Of a DNA stretch of 47,815 nucleotides, positions 15,956 through 24,410 are shown piece after piece (position 1 is the first letter of the stretch; each line of letters begins with the position of its first letter). The position numbers and the translations under genes were made by a program. The notes beneath the pieces are model-generated. The model was given only the letters and a program-made list of their open reading frames with translations, was not told the DNA's origin and ran no database searches. Origin of the DNA: an uncultured Methylococcaceae bacterium (lineage in GTDB: Bacteria > Pseudomonadota > Gammaproteobacteria > Methylococcales > Methylococcaceae); the NCBI GenBank assembly GCA_903859815.1, contig CAIOOA010000089.1:1-47815 (forward strand), given 5' to 3'.

Positions 15956-16156
15956 ATGACTCTTGTTCGGATCAAACAAAACTTCCAGATCACATTACCT
16001 GCGGAGGTGCGCAAACATCTCAATATTGCGCAGGGAGACTTCTTGGAGGCGACTATCCGCGACAATGAGATCGTCCTAACACCCAAAGCACTGGTAGATA
16101 GAGCTTTGGAATTGGCGGATCATGGCGAAAAAGAAGCCAAGGCTGTCAATGCATAA
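15956..16156 (+). CDS. AbrB/MazE-type DNA-binding protein
   Basis: A 66-residue swapped-hairpin AbrB protein: VRIKQNFQITLPAEVRKHL followed by GDFLEATIRDNEIVLTPKAL, then a charged tail. This fold serves as antitoxin or transition-state regulator. No toxin gene follows; the next gene is parA after about 105 bases. With a parS-like palindrome about 100 bases upstream it could regulate the partition operon. ATG 15956 matches the family start; an upstream in-frame start at 15923 is less likely. Confidence 0.85.
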   Translation: MTLVRIKQNFQITLPAEVRKHLNIAQGDFLEATIRDNEIVLTPKALVDRALELADHGEKEAKAVNA

Positions 16157-16261
16157 GTTCATTCGCAAAAGTTCCGATGCCGAATGTTTGGAACTCATCA
16201 CATCCCGAAATTGGCGCCTATATCAACTAATCCTAAATAATCAGAGCTTTACAAAGGAAAT

Positions 16262-17035
16262 ATGAGCAAAGTCGTAGCATTGGCAAATCAAAAAGGGGGC
16301 GTTGGAAAAACCACTTCAACGATAAATCTTGCCTATGCCCTCGCGCAACAAGGCAAGCGGACGCTTGCAGTTGATTGTGATCCCCAAGGTAGCCTTACGA
16401 TTTACTTTGGTTTCAACCCCGACGAGCTTGAAGACTCTGATTCCACTTTGTACGCCGGGTTGATCGGCGACAAGCCAATTGAATCTTTGATACTCGGCGA
16501 AAACCCGGCACTCATTCCGGCAAGCATCTCCCTTGCCAATGCAGAGCCCGAATTGCTGGTAAAAATCATGCTGAGTTCACAAAAGGTGTTGCGGGACAAA
16601 TTAAAGGGCGTTCGGGACAATTACGACTTCATTTTAATAGATTGCCCGCCATCTTTGGGGTTGCTGACCATAAACGCACTGGTCGCTGCCGACTTGGTTC
16701 TCGTTCCGGTAAAAACTGACAACCTTTCTTTTCACGGTGTCGCAAGGCTATTTCAGACCATAGAGCAAATCCAAGCCGACCTAAACCCTACGCTAAGGGT
16801 CTTGGGCATCCTTCCCACCCAATACAATCCACGCAATGTTCACGACAATCAAATATTAAACGGGGTAAGGGACGCACTTTCCGGTCAATCAGTGAATATC
16901 TTCGACCCAGTCAACCGCAGCACTGTCTTTGACAAGGCAACCTCACTTGGCATTCCGACCGTGGCCATCACCCCTGGCAGCCCAAGCGTCCTTTCGTACC
17001 ATCAGGTCGCGGAAGCACTTATTAACATACCTTAG
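16262..17035 (+). CDS. parA: ParA partition ATPase
   Basis: A 257-residue deviant Walker ATPase that moves ParB-bound DNA on the nucleoid. Walker A is KGGVGKTTS (residues 10-18), then DCDPQGSLT, IDCPPSLGLLT and the C-terminal SVLSYHQVAEAL. It has no N-terminal HTH, so it resembles chromosomal or type Ib ParA in length. AAAGGAAAT precedes the ATG. parB follows after 12 bases. Product most like ParA of plasmids and secondary replicons, given the rep gene and iterons nearby. Confidence 0.92.
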   Translation: MSKVVALANQKGGVGKTTSTINLAYALAQQGKRTLAVDCDPQGSLTIYFGFNPDELEDSDSTLYAGLIGDKPIESLILGENPALIPASISLANAEPELLVKIMLSSQKVLRDKLKGVRDNYDFILIDCPPSLGLLTINALVAADLVLVPVKTDNLSFHGVARLFQTIEQIQADLNPTLRVLGILPTQYNPRNVHDNQILNGVRDALSGQSVNIFDPVNRSTVFDKATSLGIPTVAITPGSPSVLSYHQVAEALINIP

Positions 17036-17047
17036 ACGCCGATATCG

Positions 17048-18037
17048 ATGGAACAGAAACCTCAACTCGCGGCCAGCCTGTTCGGGAACGTCTCGCCGAA
17101 CACACCCAAAATCAAGGATATCGACTTATTCAATATTCTTCCGAACCCTGGTCAACCTAGAAAGACCTTTGACGAGCAAAGTCTTCGCGAATTGGCCGAC
17201 TCCATTGATCAGCACGGCCTATTGCAACCGATTACAGTCAAGCGAAAGGAGGACGATCAAGATCGCTACATACTCGTAGCGGGGGAGCGGCGCTTCCGCG
17301 CACACCAACTTCTCGGCAAAACCAAAATTCTAGGCATTGTCCTGACTAGTGGCAATATTGACGAACTTGCAATCATTGAGAATCTGCAACGTGAGGACCT
17401 CAATCCGATAGAGGAGGCTGAGGCACTTTCCAAACTCATGGAACGCTACCAATATACGCAGGAGGCGCTCGGAAAGGTGGTCGGCAAGGCGCAGGCAACC
17501 ATTAGCAACATATTAAATCTAAACAAACTCCCCGAGCAGATTAAAAGAGAATATTCGACATCGAATAGTAAAGTATCAAAATCACTGCTGATGGAAATCG
17601 CCCGACACGAAAATCATAGCGAACAACTCAGACTATGGGATTCAGTAAAGTTTGGCAACGCAACCGTCCGTGCAGCCAGGCAGGCAAAGAAGGAGAAAAC
17701 CCAACTCAGGGAGGCAACCCCTATCGTCAAACTGACCATTTCAGCCGGGAAACTGTTTGCCTACCGACTTAACTTGCTACAGAGAGCAGATATTTTTGCC
17801 AACACTACCGATGCGGGCGAAATCATCTCCCTCCACGATAAAATCAATCAACAAATTGGCAATTTGTACCCGCCCGATGAACGCTTGTGGCAAGCCGTCG
17901 TTGAATTAAACAGCCAACTCGAAAACATTCAAAGCGACGTAGCATGGTCGGATACGATGGCAGAAGATATTTCCATCCTCCGAGACAAACTAATCGAGTT
18001 GACGGCGAAATTTGGAAAACAAAATGACGGAAAATAG
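17048..18037 (+). CDS. parB: ParB partition protein (CTPase type)
   Basis: A 329-residue ParB. The N-terminal domain has NPGQPRKTFDEQSLRELADS and the CTP-binding VAGERRFRAHQLLG (near 76-89); IIENLQREDLNPIEEAEAL and the HTH LGKVVGKAQATISNILNL follow, then a linker and C-terminal dimerisation region. ParB loads at parS and slides along DNA. Its own coding sequence holds a parS-like palindrome (17550), read as EYSTSNS. The rep gene starts inside its 3' end, so parA-parB-rep form one unit. Confidence 0.92.
   Translation: MEQKPQLAASLFGNVSPNTPKIKDIDLFNILPNPGQPRKTFDEQSLRELADSIDQHGLLQPITVKRKEDDQDRYILVAGERRFRAHQLLGKTKILGIVLTSGNIDELAIIENLQREDLNPIEEAEALSKLMERYQYTQEALGKVVGKAQATISNILNLNKLPEQIKREYSTSNSKVSKSLLMEIARHENHSEQLRLWDSVKFGNATVRAARQAKKEKTQLREATPIVKLTISAGKLFAYRLNLLQRADIFANTTDAGEIISLHDKINQQIGNLYPPDERLWQAVVELNSQLENIQSDVAWSDTMAEDISILRDKLIELTAKFGKQNDGK
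17550..17569. repeat. parS-like copy 4 (inside parB)
   Basis: AATATTCGACATCGAATAGT within parB. parS sites inside or next to parB are common in ParABS systems. Confidence 0.6.
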
Positions 18038-19259
18038 CCCTGCCATCAAGGACGAGACTGCCATAGAACAAGTCCGAGCCATCATCCGCCCGGAATTGAA
18101 TATTGAAAAGCATGCAGATTTTATCTTTGCACCCTCCCATTCCAAGCGAATCCGCGAGCCTAGAAAAAAAATGTGGGCAACGGAAATTGAGGGAGGGCGA
18201 AAGGCAGCCTCTTACCTGCTCATCGAACCCATCTATGGAGGGAAGACGCCAACAACAAAAACACGAAAAGTCTATTTGGTCTTGGTGAAACTTTGGGAGG
18301 CGCGTACAAGGGATGACGATGTCGTTGTATTCTCAGTGCGTGAAATTGCAGATGAATTAGGCATCAAATGGGCCGGAAAAAAGACTGCCGAGGATATTTA
18401 TCGGGAAATTCAGACGCTTAGAGCAACAATGTTCACTTGGAGATATTCATTCCTGAATGCTGAAGGGAAAAAAGTCGATCTGCTCGACCATGTGAACATA
18501 CTGGATCGCTTTTCCTATGTCGCTTTGGAGGACCGCGACAAGATCAGCGACCGATTCCAATCCATGCATGCAATCCGCTTTAGCGAGGTAATCCTCAGCA
18601 ACCTGAAGGCTAACCGAACCAAACCAACTAATATTGAGGTCATCCTGGCGATTAAAGGTGAGTTGGCAGCCGTGCTTTACGCCCGCCTCGACATTATCCT
18701 GGCGGACAAACTGCAATATGAGAGGACTAGCAAGGGACTTTTTGAAGACATTCAAATCGATAAGGAACTCGAATACCGCTACCCCGCAGGACGTAAACGC
18801 ATCCTCGATCGAGCCATCCGCGAGATCAACGGCAAAGCCATATCTACTGGGATTCTTGATCTCAGGGTCGAAAAGACAGTGGACGGTAGTGACTGGAAGC
18901 TTGTGGCTAGAAAGTTGCCGGCACTCCCCAAATCGAACACTCAAAAACTCTTTCCAAAACGCAAACTCACCCCCCCGGCCAACCCCAAGGAAATTGTCTC
19001 TATGATCGGAAAAGAAATCGGCAATGTTGTGGGTTGGTATCCTGAGAAGCAACGCCTCTATGAATTGTTTGCTATCCACTATCCCGCAAATTTAATTTAC
19101 CAAGCCATTGCAGAATTCAAAGCAGATGTTAAAAAGCCTACGCACACAGCTAAAATATTCACCGCGATAATGCACAGACTCGCCCACCAACAGCGGTTCG
19201 ATTGGATAAAAGCCTGCCCACCAGACTGCAAATACCGGGAAAAATTACAGGGAAAGTAA
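18024..19259 (+). CDS. Replication initiator (Rep-like), plasmid type
   Basis: A 411-residue basic protein. The central part (VYLVLVKLWEARTRDDDVVVF, SVREIADELGIKW, then EIQTLRATMFTW) has the look of a winged-helix Rep domain, and LEYRYPAGRKRILDRAIREI looks like a second winged helix. I cannot assign an exact Rep family. The assignment leans on its place: overlapping parB upstream and followed at once by an iteron array and DnaA box. ATG 18024 has GGAAAA eight bases upstream; a TTG at 18012 is the alternative. It should bind the iterons and recruit host helicase. Confidence 0.75.
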   Translation: MTENSPAIKDETAIEQVRAIIRPELNIEKHADFIFAPSHSKRIREPRKKMWATEIEGGRKAASYLLIEPIYGGKTPTTKTRKVYLVLVKLWEARTRDDDVVVFSVREIADELGIKWAGKKTAEDIYREIQTLRATMFTWRYSFLNAEGKKVDLLDHVNILDRFSYVALEDRDKISDRFQSMHAIRFSEVILSNLKANRTKPTNIEVILAIKGELAAVLYARLDIILADKLQYERTSKGLFEDIQIDKELEYRYPAGRKRILDRAIREINGKAISTGILDLRVEKTVDGSDWKLVARKLPALPKSNTQKLFPKRKLTPPANPKEIVSMIGKEIGNVVGWYPEKQRLYELFAIHYPANLIYQAIAEFKADVKKPTHTAKIFTAIMHRLAHQQRFDWIKACPPDCKYREKLQGK

Positions 19260-19269
19260 GGCGGTACTC

Positions 19270-19813
19270 GGGAGGTTTCAGACAAGTCGTTGATCTATCG
19301 AAAATAGGGAAAGGATAGGATTAGATGACCCATAATGGATCGTGAAAAAATTGAAATACTTCCAAGATCAAAAAGCGTCAAGCCAAGGACGCATTGAAAA
19401 TGGATTTAAACACGCCTGGCTAACCAAAAAATCAATCACACCCCCCTCGGCTATCTACAATTAAGCATTGAGTTGCGAAATCATTGGAAAGCCACGGAGC
19501 TAAAAATCAATCCTTTCCGAAATTGGTCGGGGAATAAAATCCATGTTGCATTATTATTCAATTGAAATGGGCTGAAGCTCTCAACTGAGACAGGGAAAAA
19601 TAGTGCAAGTCACGGTTATTACGGATGACTCAAATAGGGAAAGCAGGCTGGGAGGTTTCAAACAAGTGGACAAAGGAAAAGACATGGGAGGTTTCAGACA
19701 AATGGCTGTGGATAACCTGCATATACCGTGGGAGGTGTCAGACAAGTTGCTGGGAGGTATCACCCATAGTAGTGGGAGGTATCAGACAAGCCCTTGGGAG
19801 GTATTAGACAAAT
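19270..19813. other. Iteron-type replication origin
   Basis: Seven copies of an 18-bp motif GGGAGGTTTCAGACAAGT or variants, all in one direction: 19270, 19650, 19686, 19730, 19752 (degenerate second half), 19774 and 19796. The last four are spaced by exactly 22 bp, two helical turns. The first lies 10 bases after the rep stop. The gap between 19290 and 19650 is AT-rich and holds no gene, and could be the melting region. With rep, parAB and a DnaA box this makes a plasmid-type oriV. Confidence 0.82.
19707..19715 (-). promoter_or_regulatory. DnaA box within the iterons
   Basis: TGTGGATAA is the exact complement of the consensus TTATCCACA, between iterons 3 and 4. Confidence 0.75.
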
Positions 19814-20240
19814 GCAGCTTGCTGGAAGGCAGTCAGGGCAAGGCTCACAGAGGATTTCGACAACTTGGGTACTAGCTTTAAGCACTAGCTCTTTGCACAT
19901 GTTTTAAGTACCGCTCAAACATGCCAAATCATTCCGACCGAAGCATCATCAAACGAACCTTAATGAAAAGGGCATCAAATCAATTAGACGAACGTAAAAT
20001 TCAACCACCAATCCCCCCTATTAGATGCACACTCAACAATAAGACTACACTTGAAGAAATCTGTTAATATTCAGCCAGCGCTTTCCCTTTGCCAATCAAA
20101 ATTGAGATTGAATAGGAACTAGAGCCGATCAAAGGAACCTACTGTAGCTGCAACAACAAAAGCCCGGTACAAGATGCTGATTGAAAGCGTTAGAAATTTA
20201 ATGAGTTGTTTTGGCATTTGACTACAACAGAGAAAAAACA
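19814..20240. other. Gene-free stretch after the iterons
   Basis: Holds a degenerate iteron-like piece near 19850 and two direct ACTAGCT repeats near 19873-19890. I see no gene, RNA or clear promoter in the rest. Confidence 0.5.
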
Positions 20241-21929
20241 ATGAGCGGGATAAACTTTCCAGTAAATAAGCAAATTTGGCTTCGTTTTATCGATGTGGTA
20301 AAAGCTTTTATCACATCCAATGTTGGGGGCAGGGCAATCTGGCTTTCAGCAGCCCTTATTGCGTTGCTATTGGGGGTAAATGGCTTCAATGTGGTCAATA
20401 GCTACGTGGGTCGCGATTTCATGAGTGCCATCGCCGAACGCAATCAATCCGCCTTTGCATGGAAAGCCATTCTTTACATAGGTGTTTTTGCAGCGTCAAC
20501 CATAGTCGCCGTGTTGCACCGTTACGCTGAAGATAGCCTTGGCATTCTATTTCGTGAATGGCTTACTAAACATTTGACCAATGCCTATCTTGATGGACGA
20601 ACCTATTACCGGTTGAAGGTTGACGGTGTGGTCGAAAACCCAGACGAACGAATTGCGGATGATGTCAAAACTTACACGATAACGACCCTTTCCATCATAT
20701 TGATGCTCCTCAATGCAAGCGTCACGGTTATTGCATTTTCAAGCGTCTTATGGACAATAAGCCCGTCTCTGTTTTTCATTGCCATTTCCTATGCGTTACT
20801 GGGTTCCATCTTCGCAATCAAGTTGGGTCGCCCGTTAGTCGGATTGAATTCAAACCAACTCGACAAAGAAGCCGACTTTAGGGCTACGCTAATCCATATA
20901 CGGTCGAATGCCGAATCAATTGCTTTATCACGCAGGGAAGGAAGGCTAAAGGCACGGTTGCTGCACAGGATTGACGCTCTGGCAAGCAACATGCGGCAAA
21001 TTTTCATTGTGAACCGGAATCTGAATTTTTTCTCTACGGGTTATTTTAATTTAATCCAAGTGATTCCCATATTAGTCGTGGCTCCTTTGTTTTTCCGTTC
21101 TGAAGTTGAATTTGGGGTCGTCACCCAATCGGCAATGGCTTTTGCTCAGTTGGTAGGTGCGTTTTCACTGATTGTCAGCCAATTCCAACCCATTACCTCT
21201 TTTACAGCCGTGCTTTCAAGGCTAAATCATCTTTGGGAAGCCATAGATCACCCCCAAAGTGCGAATGACTCGACCATAGAGATCATCGAGACTGACGAAA
21301 AACATATCACGTATGAAAACTTGACGCTTCGTTCCTCGGAAAACGGACGGTTGTTGCTAAACAATTTATCACTCTCAATACCCCATGGGACTAGGCTTTT
21401 AATCACCGGCCCAAACGAGGATGCAAAATTAGCCTTATTCAGGGCGACAGCGAGCATTTACGGTCGTGGTGAGGGGAAAATCATCAGGCCAAGCCTTGAT
21501 AGCATACGTTTTTTGCCGCAACGGGCCTATCTGTATCCGGGAACCTTGCGCGAATTGCTGATGCGAAGTGGCGAAGAGCATACGATTTCCGACGAACGCA
21601 TGGTCAATACGATGAGAGAATTGGGCTTAGGCTCAATCCTGTCTCGCGTAGGTGACTTGGATGTGGAACAGGATTGGGAGAGCATACTTTCACTCGGTGA
21701 AGAACAGATTTTGGCATTTACTCGTTTAGTACTCGCAGCCCCCCAATTTGCCTTCCTAGACCGGGTTTACACTGCTATGTCCCCAGACCAAGCATCGCAA
21801 TTGCTGCTGATGCTAAGCATGCACTCGATTACCTACATTGCATTGGATGAAGCGACCAATATGCCGCAACTCTACGATGCTATACTCGAAATCAAGCTCG
21901 ATGGCAGTTGGACGCTGAAGAAAAATTAA
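20241..21929 (+). CDS. SbmA/BacA-like ABC exporter with degraded ATPase
   Basis: A 562-residue fused permease-ATPase of the YddA/SbmA-BacA-like family. The N-terminal part has about six membrane helices; YYRLKVDGVVENPDERIADD and ESIALSRREGRLKARLLHR are typical family loops. The C-terminal ATPase domain has lost key residues: Walker A reads GPNEDAKLAL (near residue 390) instead of GPSGCGKSSL, the Walker B glutamate is Arg (FAFLDRVYTAM, near 503), and the H-loop His is missing, while LSLGEEQ is partly kept. It probably cannot hydrolyse ATP by itself. ATG 20241 is preferred over TTG 20211. It lies between the origin and nifB. Confidence 0.85.
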   Translation: MSGINFPVNKQIWLRFIDVVKAFITSNVGGRAIWLSAALIALLLGVNGFNVVNSYVGRDFMSAIAERNQSAFAWKAILYIGVFAASTIVAVLHRYAEDSLGILFREWLTKHLTNAYLDGRTYYRLKVDGVVENPDERIADDVKTYTITTLSIILMLLNASVTVIAFSSVLWTISPSLFFIAISYALLGSIFAIKLGRPLVGLNSNQLDKEADFRATLIHIRSNAESIALSRREGRLKARLLHRIDALASNMRQIFIVNRNLNFFSTGYFNLIQVIPILVVAPLFFRSEVEFGVVTQSAMAFAQLVGAFSLIVSQFQPITSFTAVLSRLNHLWEAIDHPQSANDSTIEIIETDEKHITYENLTLRSSENGRLLLNNLSLSIPHGTRLLITGPNEDAKLALFRATASIYGRGEGKIIRPSLDSIRFLPQRAYLYPGTLRELLMRSGEEHTISDERMVNTMRELGLGSILSRVGDLDVEQDWESILSLGEEQILAFTRLVLAAPQFAFLDRVYTAMSPDQASQLLLMLSMHSITYIALDEATNMPQLYDAILEIKLDGSWTLKKN

Positions 21930-21970
21930 GGTTTGCATTTTAATCCTACCCATTTCAAATTCTAAAATGT

Positions 21971-22004
21971 GCCAACGCTTGTCGACTTACCGACAAGCGT
22001 TGGC
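21971..22004. promoter_or_regulatory. 14-bp inverted repeat containing NifA-type site 1 of nifB
   Basis: GCCAACGCTTGTCG and CGACAAGCGTTGGC form a perfect inverted repeat around six bases. Its centre holds TGTCGACTTACCGACA (21980-21995), which fits TGT-N10-ACA, about 76 bases upstream of the -24 element. It could also act as terminator of the ABC gene, but no T tract follows. Confidence 0.7.
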
Positions 22005-22010
22005 AGTAGG

Positions 22011-22026
22011 TGTTGTGACCATGACA
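22011..22026. promoter_or_regulatory. NifA-type site 2 of nifB
   Basis: TGTTGTGACCATGACA fits TGT-N10-ACA; its centre is 31 bp from site 1, three helical turns, so two NifA units would face the same side. Confidence 0.7.
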
Positions 22027-22070
22027 GGCAACAAGTAAGATAGTTCTATTGTTTTCAAATAGATGAAGAT

Positions 22071-22086
22071 TGGCATAAGGGATGCT
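22071..22086 (+). promoter_or_regulatory. Sigma-54-like promoter of nifB
   Basis: TGGCATAAGGGATGCT has GG-N10-GC spacing with one mismatch in each element, 50 bases before the nifB ATG. Confidence 0.75.
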
Positions 22087-22135
22087 AGAGGGGAGATAAG
22101 AGACAAACTCATTCCAACCCCGAATTGCGGAGCCG

Positions 22136-23626
22136 ATGATGGAACTACCTGTTTTAAATAATCCCCAACCCGCCACCCAAGGTGGTTGCAGCGCATCATC
22201 CTGTGGATCGACCGACGATCAGGTTAATCAATTGCCTGACCATATCCGCGAAAAGGTGCAAAACCACCCTTGCTACTCGGAGGATGCGCACCATTATTTT
22301 GCCCGTATGCATGTGGCGGTGGCCCCTGCCTGCAATATCCAATGCCATTATTGCAACCGTAAATACGACTGCGCCAACGAATCTCGCCCTGGCGTGGTTT
22401 CTGAATTGCTCACCCCCAACCAGGCGGTCAAGAAAACCATGGCGGTCGCGGCGAAAATCCCGCAGATGACTGTGCTTGGCATTGCCGGACCCGGTGATCC
22501 GCTCGCAAACCCGGAACGCACTTTTGAGACATTTCGTCAATTGAGCAAAGATGCACCGGATATCAAACTCTGCGTGTCCACCAACGGCTTAGCCCTGCCC
22601 GAATCGGTGGATGAGTTGGCCAAGCATAACATTGATCATGTCACCATCACCATCAATACGGTTGATGCGGAGATTGGCGCTAAGATTTACCCTTGGATAT
22701 TTTGGAAGAATCGCCGCATCAAAGGGAAAAAGGGTGCGCAAATCCTCATTGATCAGCAACAGAAAGGCTTGGAGATGTTGGTGGCGCGTGGCATTTTGGT
22801 GAAAGTCAACTCAGTGATGATTCCCGGCATCAACGACCAGCATTTAGCCGAAGTCAGCCGTATCGTCAAGGCCAAGGGGGCTTTCTTGCATAATGTCATG
22901 CCACTCATCGCTGAAGCCGAGCATGGAACATTCTATGGTGTGATGGGTCAACGTGGGCCAACCCCGGACGAATTGATGGACTTGCAAGAAGCTTGTTCCG
23001 GGGACATGAACATGATGCGTCATTGTCGCCAATGTCGTGCCGACGCGGTGGGCTTGTTGGGCGAGGACCGTGGGTCGGAGTTCACCCTGGACAAGATTGA
23101 CGCGATGGAGATCGACTACCAGTCCGCGATGGAAATGCGCAAAGTGGTGCATGAAGGCATACTCGCCGACATGGAGGAAAAGCGTGCCGTCCAGGCCGGC
23201 AAGGCCAAACCGCAAATTCCACTTGAAGCCCGTCCAGTCTTAATGGCGGTTGCCACGTCTGGGCAAAACCTCATCAACCAGCACTTTGGACATGCCAAGG
23301 AATTCCAGATCTACCAGGCTTCCCCAAAGGGTGTGAAGTTTATGTCCCATCGCAAAACCGACCAGTATTGTTCGGGTGACTCCACTTGTGGGGAGGCCGA
23401 ATCAGCCTTGGCCCTGACCATACGCTCATTGGAAGGTTGCGAGGCTGTGCTGTGTTCGAAGATCGGCTACGAACCTTGGGAAATGCTGGAGGAAGCCGGC
23501 ATAGTCCCCAATGGTGAACATGCCATGGAAAGCATTGAAGAGGCTGTGATGGCGGTTTATCTGGAGATGTATCAAACCGGCAAGTTGGAGGAAAAGCCTG
23601 TTCTATCCAATCGGGCAATGGGTTAA
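22136..23626 (+). CDS. nifB: NifB, radical SAM FeMo-cofactor precursor synthase
   Basis: Joins two 4Fe-4S clusters with a carbide from SAM to form NifB-co, the core of all nitrogenase cofactors. A 496-residue protein: the radical SAM motif CNIQCHYC (about residues 63-70) is followed by NRKYDCANESRPG; AGPGDPLANP, CRQCRADAVGLLGEDR and the rest of the core follow; the C-terminal 110 residues (PVLMAVATSGQNLINQHFGHAKEF...) are a NifX-like cofactor-binding domain, as in proteobacterial NifB. All expected cysteines appear present. It has its own promoter and terminator, so it is a single-gene unit here, separated from nifLA by the replicon. Confidence 0.97.
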   Translation: MMELPVLNNPQPATQGGCSASSCGSTDDQVNQLPDHIREKVQNHPCYSEDAHHYFARMHVAVAPACNIQCHYCNRKYDCANESRPGVVSELLTPNQAVKKTMAVAAKIPQMTVLGIAGPGDPLANPERTFETFRQLSKDAPDIKLCVSTNGLALPESVDELAKHNIDHVTITINTVDAEIGAKIYPWIFWKNRRIKGKKGAQILIDQQQKGLEMLVARGILVKVNSVMIPGINDQHLAEVSRIVKAKGAFLHNVMPLIAEAEHGTFYGVMGQRGPTPDELMDLQEACSGDMNMMRHCRQCRADAVGLLGEDRGSEFTLDKIDAMEIDYQSAMEMRKVVHEGILADMEEKRAVQAGKAKPQIPLEARPVLMAVATSGQNLINQHFGHAKEFQIYQASPKGVKFMSHRKTDQYCSGDSTCGEAESALALTIRSLEGCEAVLCSKIGYEPWEMLEEAGIVPNGEHAMESIEEAVMAVYLEMYQTGKLEEKPVLSNRAMG

Positions 23627-23682
23627 TCTCGACCAACCTGTTTTTTAGGAAAGACCCCCGGGTCGTCCTCTAATCGATCTGG

Positions 23683-23720
23683 ATGGAGTGCAAGGCAAAT
23701 CTTGCACTCCATTTTCTTTC
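23683..23720 (+). terminator. Terminator of nifB
   Basis: ATGGAGTGCAAG pairs with CTTGCACTCCAT around six bases and is followed by TTTTCTTTC. Confidence 0.85.
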
Positions 23721-23825
23721 ATGCCGAAGCAAAAAGTAAATGCCACGTATGATGTGGCAAACCGTCGCTGAAGGCAAGCCATTCCCCAACGACGATATTT
23801 TAATTCAGGCAATTATCTGGATAAG

Positions 23826-24410
23826 TTACGGTTTTCTGCCACCGCCGTGGCTCGAATTGTCGTCGCGGGCATCATCGTGATTCAAATCGTCGTCGTGGAC
23901 GTTATCCCGGTTTGAATCGTCGTCATGGAAACCGTCGTGGTTCAAATCGTCATCGTGGAAACCATTCTGGTTCAAGTCGTCATCGTGGAAACCGTCGTGG
24001 TTCAAATCATCGTCATGGAAGCCGTCGCGGTTAAGATCGTCGTCATGAAAACCATCGCGGTTTGAATCGTCGTCGTGGAAGCCGTCGCGGTTCGAATCGT
24101 CATCTGCCCAACCGTCGCTGTTATGATCGCCGCTGTTTTCTGCCGACAGTTTCACTTGGAAGGTGGTTTGGCCCATGCCGCTAAATCCCCCCACCCAATT
24201 GCGAATATCGAAAATGTTCGTTGCATTGGGAAGTGTGATAATTTGATAGACCGGATAGATGCCAGGACCCATGCCTAAGGTGTTCCCTAGTACAATCTGC
24301 TTGGTGCCTGAATAGGTTTGCGCAAGATCGTGCGGTGCGGGGTTGCTCACCCATTGATTGTTGGCGTTTAAATAATATAGGTTTCCGGCGACATTGGCGG
24401 CGATGTACAA
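23826..24410 (-). pseudogene. Asp-rich tandem-repeat protein, probably 5'-truncated
   Basis: The C-terminal half is about nine repeats of a 10-residue unit DSNRDGFHDD, with Dx(N/D)xDG spacing like EF-hand or thrombospondin type 3 calcium loops. The N-terminal half (GNLYYLNANNQWVSNPAPHD) is a beta-rich domain. No ATG or GTG is available; the frame stays open about 30 codons further upstream to a TAG near 24490, with plausible coding (RISLNFPQTKTGDLYIAAN) but no start or signal peptide. It looks like the mature end of a secreted calcium-binding protein that lost its N-terminus. The first TTG is used here for the coordinate. Confidence 0.55.

Noticed and set aside
19581-19875. Open frames over the iterons on both strands
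   Set aside because: They are repetitive translations of the iteron motif and have no coding features.
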